In this document: one piece after another, positions 11,687-22,237 of the stretch | How positions within the stretch are numbered: the stretch's first letter is position 1 | Layout: the number at the start of each line of letters is the position of its first letter | Source of the DNA: Maylandia zebra | Taxonomy: Eukaryota > Chordata > Actinopteri > Cichliformes > Cichlidae | Reading direction: 5' to 3' | DNA length: 64,000 nucleotides | Assembly (NCBI RefSeq): GCF_041146795.1 | Contig: NC_135170.1 | Location: 5,232,033 to 5,296,032 of the forward strand | Position numbers and translations under genes: made by a program | The notes under the pieces: generated by a model | Databases searched by the model: none | The model's input: only the letters and a program-made list of their open reading frames with translations | What the model was told of the DNA's origin: nothing

Positions 11687-12057
11687 TAGTCATATATATG
11701 TATTTGATTTGCCAGTTTATCAGAATATGTCATTTTTGTTTCTCCTAAAAATTATCCTCCCAAGTCTTGGCAATAATAACAAACTTTTGATATGTCAAAG
11801 TAAGGCTAAGCTGAGCATTATAGTCATTATAGTCAGCGTTGGAACAGTAAACCAGCAGGACCAGCTAAAGAGAATTCAGCCATAGTTCATTTTTTAAAGA
11901 TATATTTAGAGAATAAACACTTGTATTCTCTATTCCTGTTGAAACCATTTTCAGACGATTCACAAAGGTTTCTATAAATAACCCCCCACCGAAGCTGTTA
12001 TGGAATTAATCATTCAATTATGCAACATGCTTACATTTGAGGCTGGAGGGCGACTCC

Positions 12058-13001
12058 TCATGACGTCCCTTCAGCTGCACTCTTCACACAAGCAGCGAAG
12101 GCCTCCATCAGATCTTTGCAGCCGCCGGCTCCCTTCTCCGCCACACTGGAGGAAAGATTAACAACAGTTAGACCTCAAGTAAACCCACGTACAGGAGTTA
12201 AGCATCAACTGGATGCCAATCCAAGGAATTCTGTTGGCAAAACACATGCATGTTTGGTGTGCTAACATTGGTAGAAGCAAAAACACGAGCAACAGCTCTC
12301 AACAAGAGGGAAAAGCTGAAGAATAGGAAGAAGGGATGAATGCGACAGAGCGAGAGAGGAAGAGCGATTTCAAGCTTGGGAATAATTGCAGGCTTCCCAT
12401 TCAGGAGCGAACACAGCCGACACTGCCACAGTGCATTAGGGTGATGGAGCGAGAGAGAGGGAGGGAGGGAGACAGAACAGCCATGTGCGTGGACCCATCT
12501 GTTTGATGGGAGGGAGGGAGGTTGCGTGATAATGGAGAGATAATAAGACACAGAGGTAACAGGGGGAGGCCACAGGAGGAGAGGGTTCATGTTACATGAA
12601 CGTAAACCAATTGACTGGCTCCGCCTTCATGATGTCTCATCATCTCTCTGCTCCACTTTTCCTGCAACCCACCGAAGAGCAGGGGCCTCAATCCCTCCAT
12701 CACAACTCCAATTCTATTCACAACGGTTCCTACTCGCTGCCAAGATAAAGGTTTTGCTTTTCATCCAGCATGTAGATTTACTCACTTATACGGTATAACT
12801 TCTATAAATATTGGTTTTTAATCTGTCTGCTGCTTTTACCTTTCCTTTATGATCAGAAGATTGGTTTTCCTTTTATTCATTTGGCTGCCATTTTGGTGAT
12901 GTCAACAGACAGTTAACCCCTCGAGGTCTGAGTGGGTAACTCTAACCCTAACTCCACCCTAACCATAATTTGGAGAAAGGGAAAACAAATTTTCTGGGAA
13001 A

Positions 13002-13042
<41 letters not shown>

Positions 13043-13284
13043 ACGTCAGGTGTTGCTGTCCTAGTGGGGACATCTCATTGACATAATGCTTTCCCATGGC
13101 GCTTACCCCAACCATCAAAAATGAATGCCTAACCCTTACCCTAAACCTAACCATAACCCTGACACTAAAACCACACTTTGAGTGTGAAAAATGCCATCGA
13201 ACTCGTGGGAACCAATAGGGCTGGTGGTCCCCACGAGGATAGTAAATTTCAGATTTTGGTCCCCACCAAGAAAAGAAAAAATGG

Positions 13285-13315
<31 letters not shown>

Positions 13316-16300
13316 CGCCAGGACATTGTTAGCTTACTTTAAGCTGTAAGCTAGCTGTTGGGAACAGCTAGCTTACAGCTTTGGTATGGTACAAATGCAT
13401 TTTTCCTGATTTCATTTATATATTTGTACTGTAATATATATTTAATATTACTGTACTGTAATATTACTGTTATTGTGAATTTTTTTTTCTTCAAATAGGT
13501 GAAAACCTGACATTGGGATATTTGGTCACATGTGGAGTATTCATGCTAAATTAAGCTAACTAGCTCCAGAGTAAATAAAATAATATACGGAAAATACGAA
13601 GAAAGGAGGCCAGTTTGATTTTCAGCCTTCAACTTGCAACTAAGTGAAATGCAGTCTATTCTGTAAGTCTGAAAAGTGTGTCAGATCCATTTTAATACAC
13701 CAGCTGAGCTACACTGAGCATACTGCTTTATCGTTTCATATTGTGGCCTGGCGCCTTCAGAGTGATGTAACGTACAGCTGGCTGCTGCAGATTATCACTC
13801 AGCACTTTACTTTGCCAGGAGAGTTGGAGAGAACGGTGTGTGTCTGCTGCTTGGCGAGGGTGTGCAAGGAAATGGGAGTGGGGCATTGAGTGGTTATGTT
13901 GCATGCACTGCAATAATGACCCAACATCAGAGCTGAGCGGAATCGAACCCTGAGGCTGTGTTGCCAGATAATCCTGCCACAGTGCCATCAACATGCATGT
14001 ACATGTCTCTGAATCAAACCCAACAAGAAGAAGAAGAACAGGAACATTATTGTACTTGTAAAGTCCTACTATCTGCATGTGAACAAATATTAAGAAAATA
14101 TAGGGATTACATAAAGCATAGGAGCAGGGTGCTCACATGCATGGGCAGACGAGGGAAAGGATCTGATGACATCATCGCAACTACAGGCATCACGCAATCT
14201 TCTGAGAGAGGGAGAGAGAGCGTGATTCTGAATGAGCGTGGTACAAGCAACCAGGAACAAAACCAATTGGTTGTTTTAGTGAATATATGACCACAGACTG
14301 AATGAAAGCAACTCTGCACCACTGAGCACTAGTATCCTGATCCAAGCATGTCCAGGTCCGATTGCCACTCTGCACGGGGTGGAGGAGGGACGTTGTCTCC
14401 TTGTCTTGGACACAATCAGGAAGCGTAATCTGAATTATTTAGGCTGGGCTTGCTATAGTCAGTCCACTGGGACCAACATGTATAATAGATCAGTGAGCAG
14501 GTGCCGAAGGGTAAAATGATGATGCAGACGCCAGGATTTAGCCAGGAGGTCATGTGATTAGCTGTGTCACTGTCCTGTGAGGTAGCGATGAGAATCATCA
14601 AAGCACAGAGTTTATTAGGACGGTGATTGTCCAACATTTCTGCTTGAGACTTCTTAAAACAATATATGTCAACAAGTTAAGACCCAAAGAAGTAAGGATG
14701 TTCCATTTTGTGCCTTTATTGAAACATCTGAGTCTTTCAAAAATCTGCTTTTGTAAAATGCACTTTACCCATCTGGATGTTGAAAAAAAATCACCAAAAC
14801 AATGAATAAACAGATTCCACAGGCGTGAAAGCTGTTGTCCGTCCAGCATGGTGAGCTGGAGGGGAAGAGGCTGTAGCTAGTCTGACACAGCAGCAGTGCT
14901 ACACTCAGATTACTGACGTCTGCCGAGTCACCAAATTCCAGCCAGAAATTAAATGCATGTGCGTCCATACAGCCGCAGGCGATCGGGCCCAAAGAGGCCG
15001 ACTGTGGAAGTGAGTGTGAGAGTGTTTATGGAAGGCAGAGGAAGAGTAAGGCCAGCATGTCCACGGTTCCTATGGCTAACATTCAGCATGTTCACTGTAG
15101 GAGTTTGCATAGATCGCCATGGCCTGCAAACAGGTGTCTAAACCAGCCTTGACCTCATTTTTGAGGAGACTTTGAGACTGTGGCTACTCTTCAGTGAGCT
15201 ATCTATGACCATTTGGTACTTTAACTTTGCAATTTCATTAAAGTAATATCATGTTTTGTTGCATTTATTTAATTATTGAACTAAAAAAAGAGCTTGCTCT
15301 TTAAAAAAAATACATTGTTATTATACCAGCAAAAGAGAACCTGAAGTAGAGGAAGTAAATGTGTGTTGGTATGTCTATGCTTATGTTAAAAGCTAAAGAG
15401 ATACTTTCAGTCCTACCTGTATTTTTGCAAATGAATCATAATAAATAAAACACGTAGCACCCTAGGTACATACAGGTATAGGTTACACGTTTTTACAACT
15501 AGACAATTTAAGGAATAATTTTCAGCAGCAATAAATAGAAGTTACATTGATAAACATGGCACATTGCCTTCTTTTATAAATTTATTCATTTATATAAATG
15601 AATTTAAATAAATTAAGGGAGCCACTGGAGCAGCTAGAGGTGTTTTGAGACTAGGGATGGACCGATCCGATATTAAGCATCGGTCCGATACTGACCTAAA
15701 TTACTGGCTCGGATATCGGAGAGATATAAAAAATGTAATCCGATCCATTAAATATCCCCAAAGCACCTCACAAAACTTGCGACATGGCGTAACTCAGCTC
15801 AGAACCTTAGCACGTGGGAGCAGTATGCGTCACGTGATAGAGCGGCTGTGGCGCGCCAGACCTGTTGGCGGTCTGGTTGAGCATTTGGAGCGTTGCTACC
15901 AACCCGGCATTTCATCTCCGAGGAAGTGATCCCAGAGAGAAGTAAAGCAAGTGTGTAAGTTCATCTCTGAATGTTTGTAAAGCATTCCCACGCTAAGCTT
16001 AACAACTGATATATGGAGCGACTGCCTCTTCTCTATTTACTTTCTACACCAGGATTCTTTTCTATGCAGCTGACAGCTGGTAACTGTGCAGGGGCAGATC
16101 TAGCAAAGTTATGCCAGGGGGCCAGGGACGGCAATAACAGGGACAAGGGGGCACAAAGACATACTTTTCTTTCTTATTCTCATTTAAAATGTCGAGCTTT
16201 TAATAATGAATTATCTGAATCTTACAACCAAATTTTTCATCTGATGTAAAATGTATAGAAGTCCATTACTGTATATAGTAACTGTTAAGTCTAATATATA

Positions 16301-19300
16301 CAGGGGTACACGTAAATGGTCCGCAGGTGCGCATTCGCTGTCAAAATAAAAGACGCGCACCGGATAAGAAGTTGGAACGTGTGTTTGTGTACATAAGATG
16401 TTCTGGAGGAGGACAGACATTTGTTCAGAACTCTTAAAGATGTCGAAGAAGCAAGCTCCGTAAGCAATTACTTATGCAAAAGAAGCGCGTTTTCTCGAAT
16501 ATGTGCTTCTTATCTGGTGCGCATCTTTTATTTTGACAGCGAATGCGCACCTGCGGACCACTTATGTGCATCCCTGAATATATACCCTAGTAAGCTATAG
16601 TACTTTTTTCTTTGTAAAGGTACCATCTGTGCAGTCTGCAATTCTGTTGAAGAAAGATTTCTATCTATTTATTTATTGTAGAAAAATAATTTATTTCTGT
16701 GCATTTCTTTTAATTTAAAAAAAATTTTTGTACACGTGCATTAAATTAAAGTTGATTACGTCAATTAAGCAAAACGAGGCGGAGGGTGGTTCCCAATTTT
16801 TTTGCTGGGAGTTGGCAGCCCTATTAGTTAGGTTGTTTAATATTTCTGCTAAGTACTCTTTAAAATACCAGAATAGGGAGGATGGAGGATTTAAGTTTAT
16901 TAGAACTATGAACTATTTTGGGTGCAGTGTATTTTTTGAATACAAGTATAAGAGAATAGCTTTAGTGGTTTTGTTTTTTTGTCTTTTTAAGACAAAAAGT
17001 ATGAACTTATACAAAATGCAGCAAGATATAAATAAAAACAAACAGTTTTATTGATTAAAAAATACGCTATAGCAGATTCATATCAGTATCGGCAGATATT
17101 ATTACAAATTTATGATATTGGTATTGGTATCGGACATAAAAAAGTGGTATCGTGCCGTCTTTATTTGAGGCCTCTGGTTGAAACAAATAACACAACATGT
17201 GATTCATTTATCAATAAGAGCAATTTTTGAAAAATGTATGGAATAAACATATATTTATAATTTATAATGTTTTTAACACTTTATTAATGCTAGTTAGTCA
17301 TCGTCAAGTTCAGTTCATCATAAATGTCAAGGAAAATATAGTTGATATACTGTTCATGCATTACATTTTAGTTTTTAACCTGCTCACTTCACCTCTGTGT
17401 GACTTTGCCACTGTGACCTTGACAGGGTCATGACTATATTAATCATGGCTGCCCTCTAAGTTTCCAGCTGGGTGTGAAAGAGAAGCGTTTGCTTATTTGG
17501 CTGCCCTGCTTAAAAAGGAGCAGGTGTCAGGTGGAGCAATAATGTGACCTCCGACTAGTAACATGCAATGATACCCAGCATATACAGTCACACTCGTAAC
17601 ATTTCTATCCATGACTTTGACAAGCTGCTGTCTATAAATACGCAGGTATTTCTGATATATTGCTTACACAGGGCAGAGCCCTCTTGGCTCTACAGTTGGC
17701 TCAAAATTGGCTGGGATAACATTGATGGAGACCGCAGTATAGCAAGAATTCTTCCTTTCAGCACATGAATGTACACAGGAGCATCCATCATATAAGCGAG
17801 CATGTATACTGATGCAAGTCCTATAGAGAGCTGACTTGTATAAACTGTACCTTAAACCAAAGAAGTTAATTTGAATGTCAGTATCAGCAAAATAAATCTA
17901 CTTTTTACATGTAGCGTATGAATTTAGGAGCAAAGCTGAATGAGTGTGGGATTCCCAACAGCTAAGAGGTTAGACTTTCAGTTTCACATAAAAAAAGTCT
18001 GCTTACAGATCTTAGGGAATTAGAACGATGGGGCCGTGCCTAGAATGCTAGCATTAGCTGCTACCAACACGACACACCCCTGTAGTTTTAATTTAACATT
18101 TAGCTGCTAATTGCTAAGCAGGTAAGTGCTGTGTGTTTACCAGTTAGTACCTAATTCTCCCATTCTTAATGAATGGGTCATTTACAAGGCCCATGTGGCC
18201 AAAAATAGCACTGTAAGAAGGTAAACAACAAACCAGGTCTGTGAAGCTAGCTTAAACTAATAGCTAAAATTCCTTAAAAATACTCTGTAAAGTTGCTGAT
18301 TCTGGTGACATTTCTAAGCTCAACACACACACACACACACTGATTTCACAGTGATTGCCATTCTGCACTCACTGATGATTAATTTGTTAGCATAATTATT
18401 TTTCTGTTAAATTTATCCCTAGTTTAAAAAGTGATGCCACAGAAATTACAGGTTATGGGACAAATATCAGTGTAGGACAATTAACTCTGGCTCTATACAA
18501 CTTAAAGGACAAATAGTGCTGGTGCTGCCTGATTTTCAACCTTTCAAGGTTAGGTTCAGGTCAGCTTCATGCAATGACCCGCATACAGTATAATCTTGTA
18601 AAACCATGATATGCCGCATGAGCAACAGAACATCTTATCACCTTAAAACATTTACTTTCAAATACTCTTGAGAGTGCCAGCTTTTGCCAGAGTGCCCAGT
18701 GTATTCTTTAACATAAGAGGAACTGAACTTATCAATCAGTTATCAGTTGTATATTTCATTTGAATATATGTTAAACCTCAACATTCACCTAGAAATATCA
18801 GAGGTATCGGAAAGGTCATCAACACACTGGCGCATGATTAGCCAATTACCCATGCCATGCCTTCCATTCCCACTCAACCTGCTTGCTTATCTAATAGCTT
18901 CACACATTCATATCCACCTTATCAAGACTAAACAGGCTGGCTGAAGAAAACTGGGCAGCTTTTGCTATCAATAAAATGTGTTTACTTTGCCAGCACATAA
19001 TTATTAACACCAGAACAGCTCAAATTCCAACTACAACTGAAGAAATCACTATAAAAACTGTTCCCTGGAGTTCATTGAACTTGACTGTGAAGAACTCAGA
19101 CCTCTAAATGTCTGTAGTAGTGTTATGTCATTGCTATCCTCCATTCTCACAAAGCAGCATCTGTTGTGTCCGTTGACATAGCAAGAGGCTAAAGGAGACA
19201 CTGGATACGAACAGAACGAGCTAACGCGAGGAATTCTGGGGAAAGGGAGGCAAGTGACGTAAGCAGATTCCCAGCCTCCATCCATCCGTATGGCCAAGCA

Positions 19301-19943
19301 TCGAGCATCACCACCGCTGTCACGCATCATTAATCCCTTAATCGCTTTGCCCTACATGGGGTACCCTAAGTTTTCATAACCTTCAAACTTGCGCTCAGCT
19401 AGGTTGTCAAATTCATTTACATCTCAACACGCAAGATGTGGAGACTTTTAGTGCAAACGCCAATGACCGCTGAAGCGACTCCATTTTGGGATGGCGCACT
19501 TTAGGATACCGCAGTCCACGACCAGCCGCTGCCACACATGCGAGTCTCCCCCTTAATTTGGGTGCCGTGGTGTTTTTCTTTCCAGTTTGATAGCTCGTTA
19601 AGTAACGGCCAAGAACATCACGAATGATCCAGATAATTCGGTTTTGACTTCTCAGCGTGTAAACGTTTAAAGGCAACTCTGAGAGTCAGAGATGAACTTG
19701 TGTAGGCATCAAAGGTGTACCCAAGAACTGCAAGAGGTTCCTATTATGTTTTTGGCGTCTGGGATAAGAACCTTTCTTCAACTCTAAAGGATATGCAAAT
19801 ATGCAAATGAGAAACATATAAACTGTTTTTCTGTTAATCACTCCAACATGCACCTACCACTTGTCCAGGTCAGCCTTGATGTTTGCACAAGCAGCAGGGA
19901 CGGGGGCCTCAGCAGGGGCGGCGGCGGTTTCAGAGTCCGACAT
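12058..19943 (-). CDS. Small twin CX9C (CHCH) protein, COX17-like spacing, two exons
   Basis: Exon 1 is 19858-19943 (28 codons plus two bases, then donor GTAGGT). Exon 2 is 12058-12145 (acceptor CCTCCAG, 28 residues, stop TGA). The exons join inside a cysteine codon and give 57 residues. Cysteines at 19, 29, 38 and 48 make CX9C-X8-CX9C, exactly the COX17 spacing; EKG follows the second cysteine as in COX17. In the family such proteins are imported into the mitochondrial intermembrane space and oxidised by the MIA40/CHCHD4 relay. COX17 carries copper on a Cys-Cys pair just before the first CX9C; here that place reads PAA, so copper delivery to cytochrome oxidase is unlikely. The N-terminus is Ala/Pro-rich with no presequence. 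The intron is 7.7 kb and full of repeats. The precise orthologue is not recognised. The clean splice joint that restores a cysteine argues for a real gene. Confidence 0.75.
12626..13762. repeat. Source copy of a 1.14-kb local duplication
   Basis: This segment, inside the intron of the CX9C gene, recurs in the same orientation at 20981-22161. I count about eight substitutions plus CA-array length differences, roughly 99 percent identity outside the arrays. Its own flanks show no direct repeat, whereas the other copy is flanked by one, so this looks like the donor. It contains a common teleost repeat with TCCTAGTGGGGACAT and GGTCCCCACCAAGAA motifs between two AC arrays (13003-13040 and 13286-13311). 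A near-inverted pair of TAGCTTACTTTAAGCTGTAAG / AGCTAGCTTACAGC lies near 13329-13380. Confidence 0.85.
13763..15651. other. Intronic stretch without recognised features
   Basis: Lies in the CX9C gene intron. No exon-like ORF or clear transposon end was seen. A GA-rich patch occurs near 14203-14220. Confidence 0.4.
15652..17163. mobile_element. hAT element with TAGGGATGGACCGATCC terminus
   Basis: The left end TAGGGATGGACCGATCCGAT and the right end TATCGTGCCGTCTTTA are imperfect inverted repeats. The flanks TTTGAGAC (15644-15651) and TTTGAGGC (17164-17171) match at seven of eight bases, fitting a hAT target duplication with one later mutation. Subterminal CCGATA/TATCGG motifs are repeated at both ends. 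No transposase domain was recognised. A second MITE (16301-16576) is inserted in it. Confidence 0.75.
16301..16576. mobile_element. 276-bp MITE with ~71-bp inverted repeats, nested in hAT
   Basis: Left arm 16301 to about 16371 and right arm about 16506-16576 are near-perfect inverted copies; both contain GGTCCGCAGGTGCGCATTCG on one strand or the other. Termini are CAGGGGTACACG and TGCATCCCTG. A perfect 8-bp direct repeat AATATATA flanks it (16293-16300, 16577-16584), which points to hAT. The unpaired loop is about 135 bp and non-coding. Because it interrupts the 15652-17163 element, it is the younger of the two. Confidence 0.85.
17172..19857. other. Intronic stretch next to CX9C exon 1
   Basis: Nothing definite: a short CA tract (18323-18341) and AT-rich sequence. 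The 19250-19680 part is less AT-rich and holds two minus-strand frames without family similarity; a regulatory role is possible but unsupported. Confidence 0.35.
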
Positions 19944-20130
19944 GTCTGCGGTGGTGCTGCTACGTGGTGTTGAGGGTGCGTATGCTGTCAAGTTCTTGTC
20001 CTCTGAACGCCTATGGATCCCAGCGCCACCAACGGAGACAGACAGAGAGAGAAAGTAGAGATGTGAGCGAGCTGGTGAAAGGGGAGGGGAGCACAGCGGG
20101 AGGTGGGAGGAGATAAAACATGTGAGAGGG
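19944..20130 (-). promoter_or_regulatory. Probable 5' UTR/promoter region of the CX9C gene
   Basis: Directly upstream (on the minus strand) of the ATG at 19943. It is richer in G+C than its surroundings, with several CpGs and purine-rich GA tracts, and I see no TATA box near the start. This resembles promoters of broadly expressed small mitochondrial genes, but that is inference from composition and position. Confidence 0.35.
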
Positions 20131-20468
20131 GAAGCACACGTGTGTACATAGCAGTCAAGAACTGAGGGAGGGGGTGGAAGAGGTGAAAGGGCTGTGACCC
20201 AGAAGAGGAAGATTTAGGAACAAGGACAGAAAAAGGATTCTAGAATTTGTTGGGGTTCCTTATTTATGAGGTTCATCACACAGGTTTGATGCCTATAATA
20301 CTACTTAACAGGTGTTAGTTCAGGCATTCAGAAAATAGATAAAAACTCCATGATGCACTGAAGCGACCAATACCACTACTATGTCTGTGAAATGAAAAAT
20401 CAGAAATCAGAGTGGCCTGAAGTCAGGTTTTTAAAGTTGTTGTTTTGTGGACTGTGAAATGAACGTAC

Positions 20469-20477
20469 GTGTGTGTG

Positions 20478-20520
<43 letters not shown>
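20469..20520 (+). repeat. GT microsatellite
   Basis: About 26 GT units with one GC interruption, in gene-poor sequence upstream of the CX9C gene. Confidence 0.9.
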
Positions 20521-20522
<2 letters not shown>

Positions 20523-20901
20523 GCAAGTACACACACACATGACAACCATGACAGCTCGTCTTCCAACGAGAGCTGTCTGTCAAAAAGCTGCCATCTACTG
20601 GTAATTCTGTGCAACTGCAAGTCTTCATCACAGCTCATGGCTGCCATTCCTGAAAGGTCAAGGAATATATATAACAAGGAAACACGTTAAAGGGCACCAT
20701 CTTTTACAATCACTAGGCAAAATTAAATACCTTTATTATTTAGTCAAAATCAGTGAAGCCAAGTGTCCTTGTGGGAAAATGTGACCAAACTCCAAAGTTT
20801 TCCCAAGGTCACATGAGAACTGCGTGGAATGTCAGAGTTAGGACGAAGGCTGCTAATTGTAATTTTTACTATTAATTAATGTTCTGATTGAGTTTTTTGA
20901 T

Positions 20902-20980
20902 GAGCTGCTGGTTAGATTCTAACAAATTTGTTTGTTTGTTTTTTGGATACAGACTAACTTTGCTTTAAAAAAAATTAACC
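20902..20980 (+). repeat. Left copy of a 79-bp direct repeat flanking the inserted duplication
   Basis: The 79 bases are identical to 22159-22237 as far as I can read, including an (A)8 run and a TTTG-rich tract. They bracket the 20981-22161 duplicate and are absent around the presumed donor at 12626-13762. They therefore behave like an exceptionally long target duplication. Two to three bases at each edge are shared with the insert (CC on the left, GAG on the right), i.e. microhomology. Confidence 0.85.
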
Positions 20981-21405
20981 TTCATGATGTCTCATCATCT
21001 CTCTGCTCCACTTTTCCTGCAACCCACCGAAGAGCAGGGGCCTCAATCCCTCCATCACAACTCCAATTCTATTCACAACGGTTCCTACTCGCTGCCAAGA
21101 TAAAGGTTTTGCTTTTCATCCAGCATGTAGATTTACTCACTTATACGGTATAACTTCTATAAATATTGGTTTTTAATCTGTCTGCTGCTTTTACCTTTCC
21201 TTTATGATCAGAAGATTGGTTTTCCTTTTATTCATTTGGCTGCCATTTTGGTGATGTCAGCAGACAGTTAACCCCTCGAGGTCTGAGTGGGTAACTCTAA
21301 CCCTAACTCCACCCTAACCATAATTTGGAGAAAGGGAAAACAAATTTTCTGGGAAAAGCACACACACACACACACACACACGCACGCACGCACGCACGCA
21401 CACAG

Positions 21406-21445
<40 letters not shown>

Positions 21446-22161
21446 GGTGTTGCTGTCCTAGTGGGGACATCTCATTGACATAATGCTTTCCCATGGCGCT
21501 TACCCTAACCATCAAAAATGAATGCCTAACCCTTACCCTAAACCTAACCATAACCATAACCCTGACACTAAAACCACACTTTGAGTGTGAAAAATGCCAT
21601 CGAACTCATGGGAACCAATAGGGCTGGTGGTCCCCACGAGGATAGTAAATTTCAGATTTTGGTCCCCACCAAGAAAAGAAAAAGTGGCACACACACACAC
21701 ACACACACACAGAGCGCCAGGACATTGTTAGCTTACTTTAAGCTGTAAGCTAGCTGTTGGGAACAGCTAGCTTACAGCTTTGGTATGGTACAAATGCATT
21801 TTTCCTGATTTCATTTATATATTTGTACTGTAATATATATTTAATATTACTGTACTGTAATATTACTGTTATTGTGAATTTTTTTTTCTTCAAATAGGTG
21901 AAAACCTGACATTGGGATATTTGGTCACATGTGGAGTATTCATGCTAAATTAAGCTAACTAGCTCCAGAGTAAATAAAATAATATATGGAAAATACGAAG
22001 AAAAGAGGCCAGTTTGATTTTCAGCCTTCAACTTGCAACTAAGTGAAATGCAGTCTATTCTGTAAGTCTGAAAAGTGTGTCAGATCCATTTTAATACACC
22101 AGCTGAGCTACACTGAGCATACTGCTTTATCGTTTCATGTTGTGGCCTGGCGCCTTCAGAG
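20981..22161. repeat. Inserted copy of the 1.14-kb local duplication
   Basis: Near-identical to 12626-13762, same orientation, with a longer compound AC/GCAC array (21359-21441) and a shorter second AC array (21688-21710). It lies about 1 kb upstream of CX9C exon 1. The 79-bp direct repeat on both sides marks it as the recipient site. Confidence 0.85.
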
Positions 22162-22237
22162 CTGCTGGTTAGATTCTAACAAATTTGTTTGTTTGTTTTT
22201 TGGATACAGACTAACTTTGCTTTAAAAAAAATTAACC
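22159..22237 (+). repeat. Right copy of the 79-bp direct repeat
   Basis: Identical partner of 20902-20980. The three bases GAG at its left edge belong both to the duplicate's end and to the repeat. Confidence 0.85.

Noticed and set aside
12947-13165. CCCTAA-like motifs suggesting interstitial telomere repeats (also 21297-21560)
   Set aside because: The motifs are irregular (CCCTAACTCC, CCTAAACC, CCATAACC) and belong to a common teleost dispersed repeat; there is no tandem TTAGGG array.
14953-15141. Arg-rich plus-strand frame in the CX9C gene intron
   Set aside because: No family similarity, no flanking splice signals of note; likely chance.
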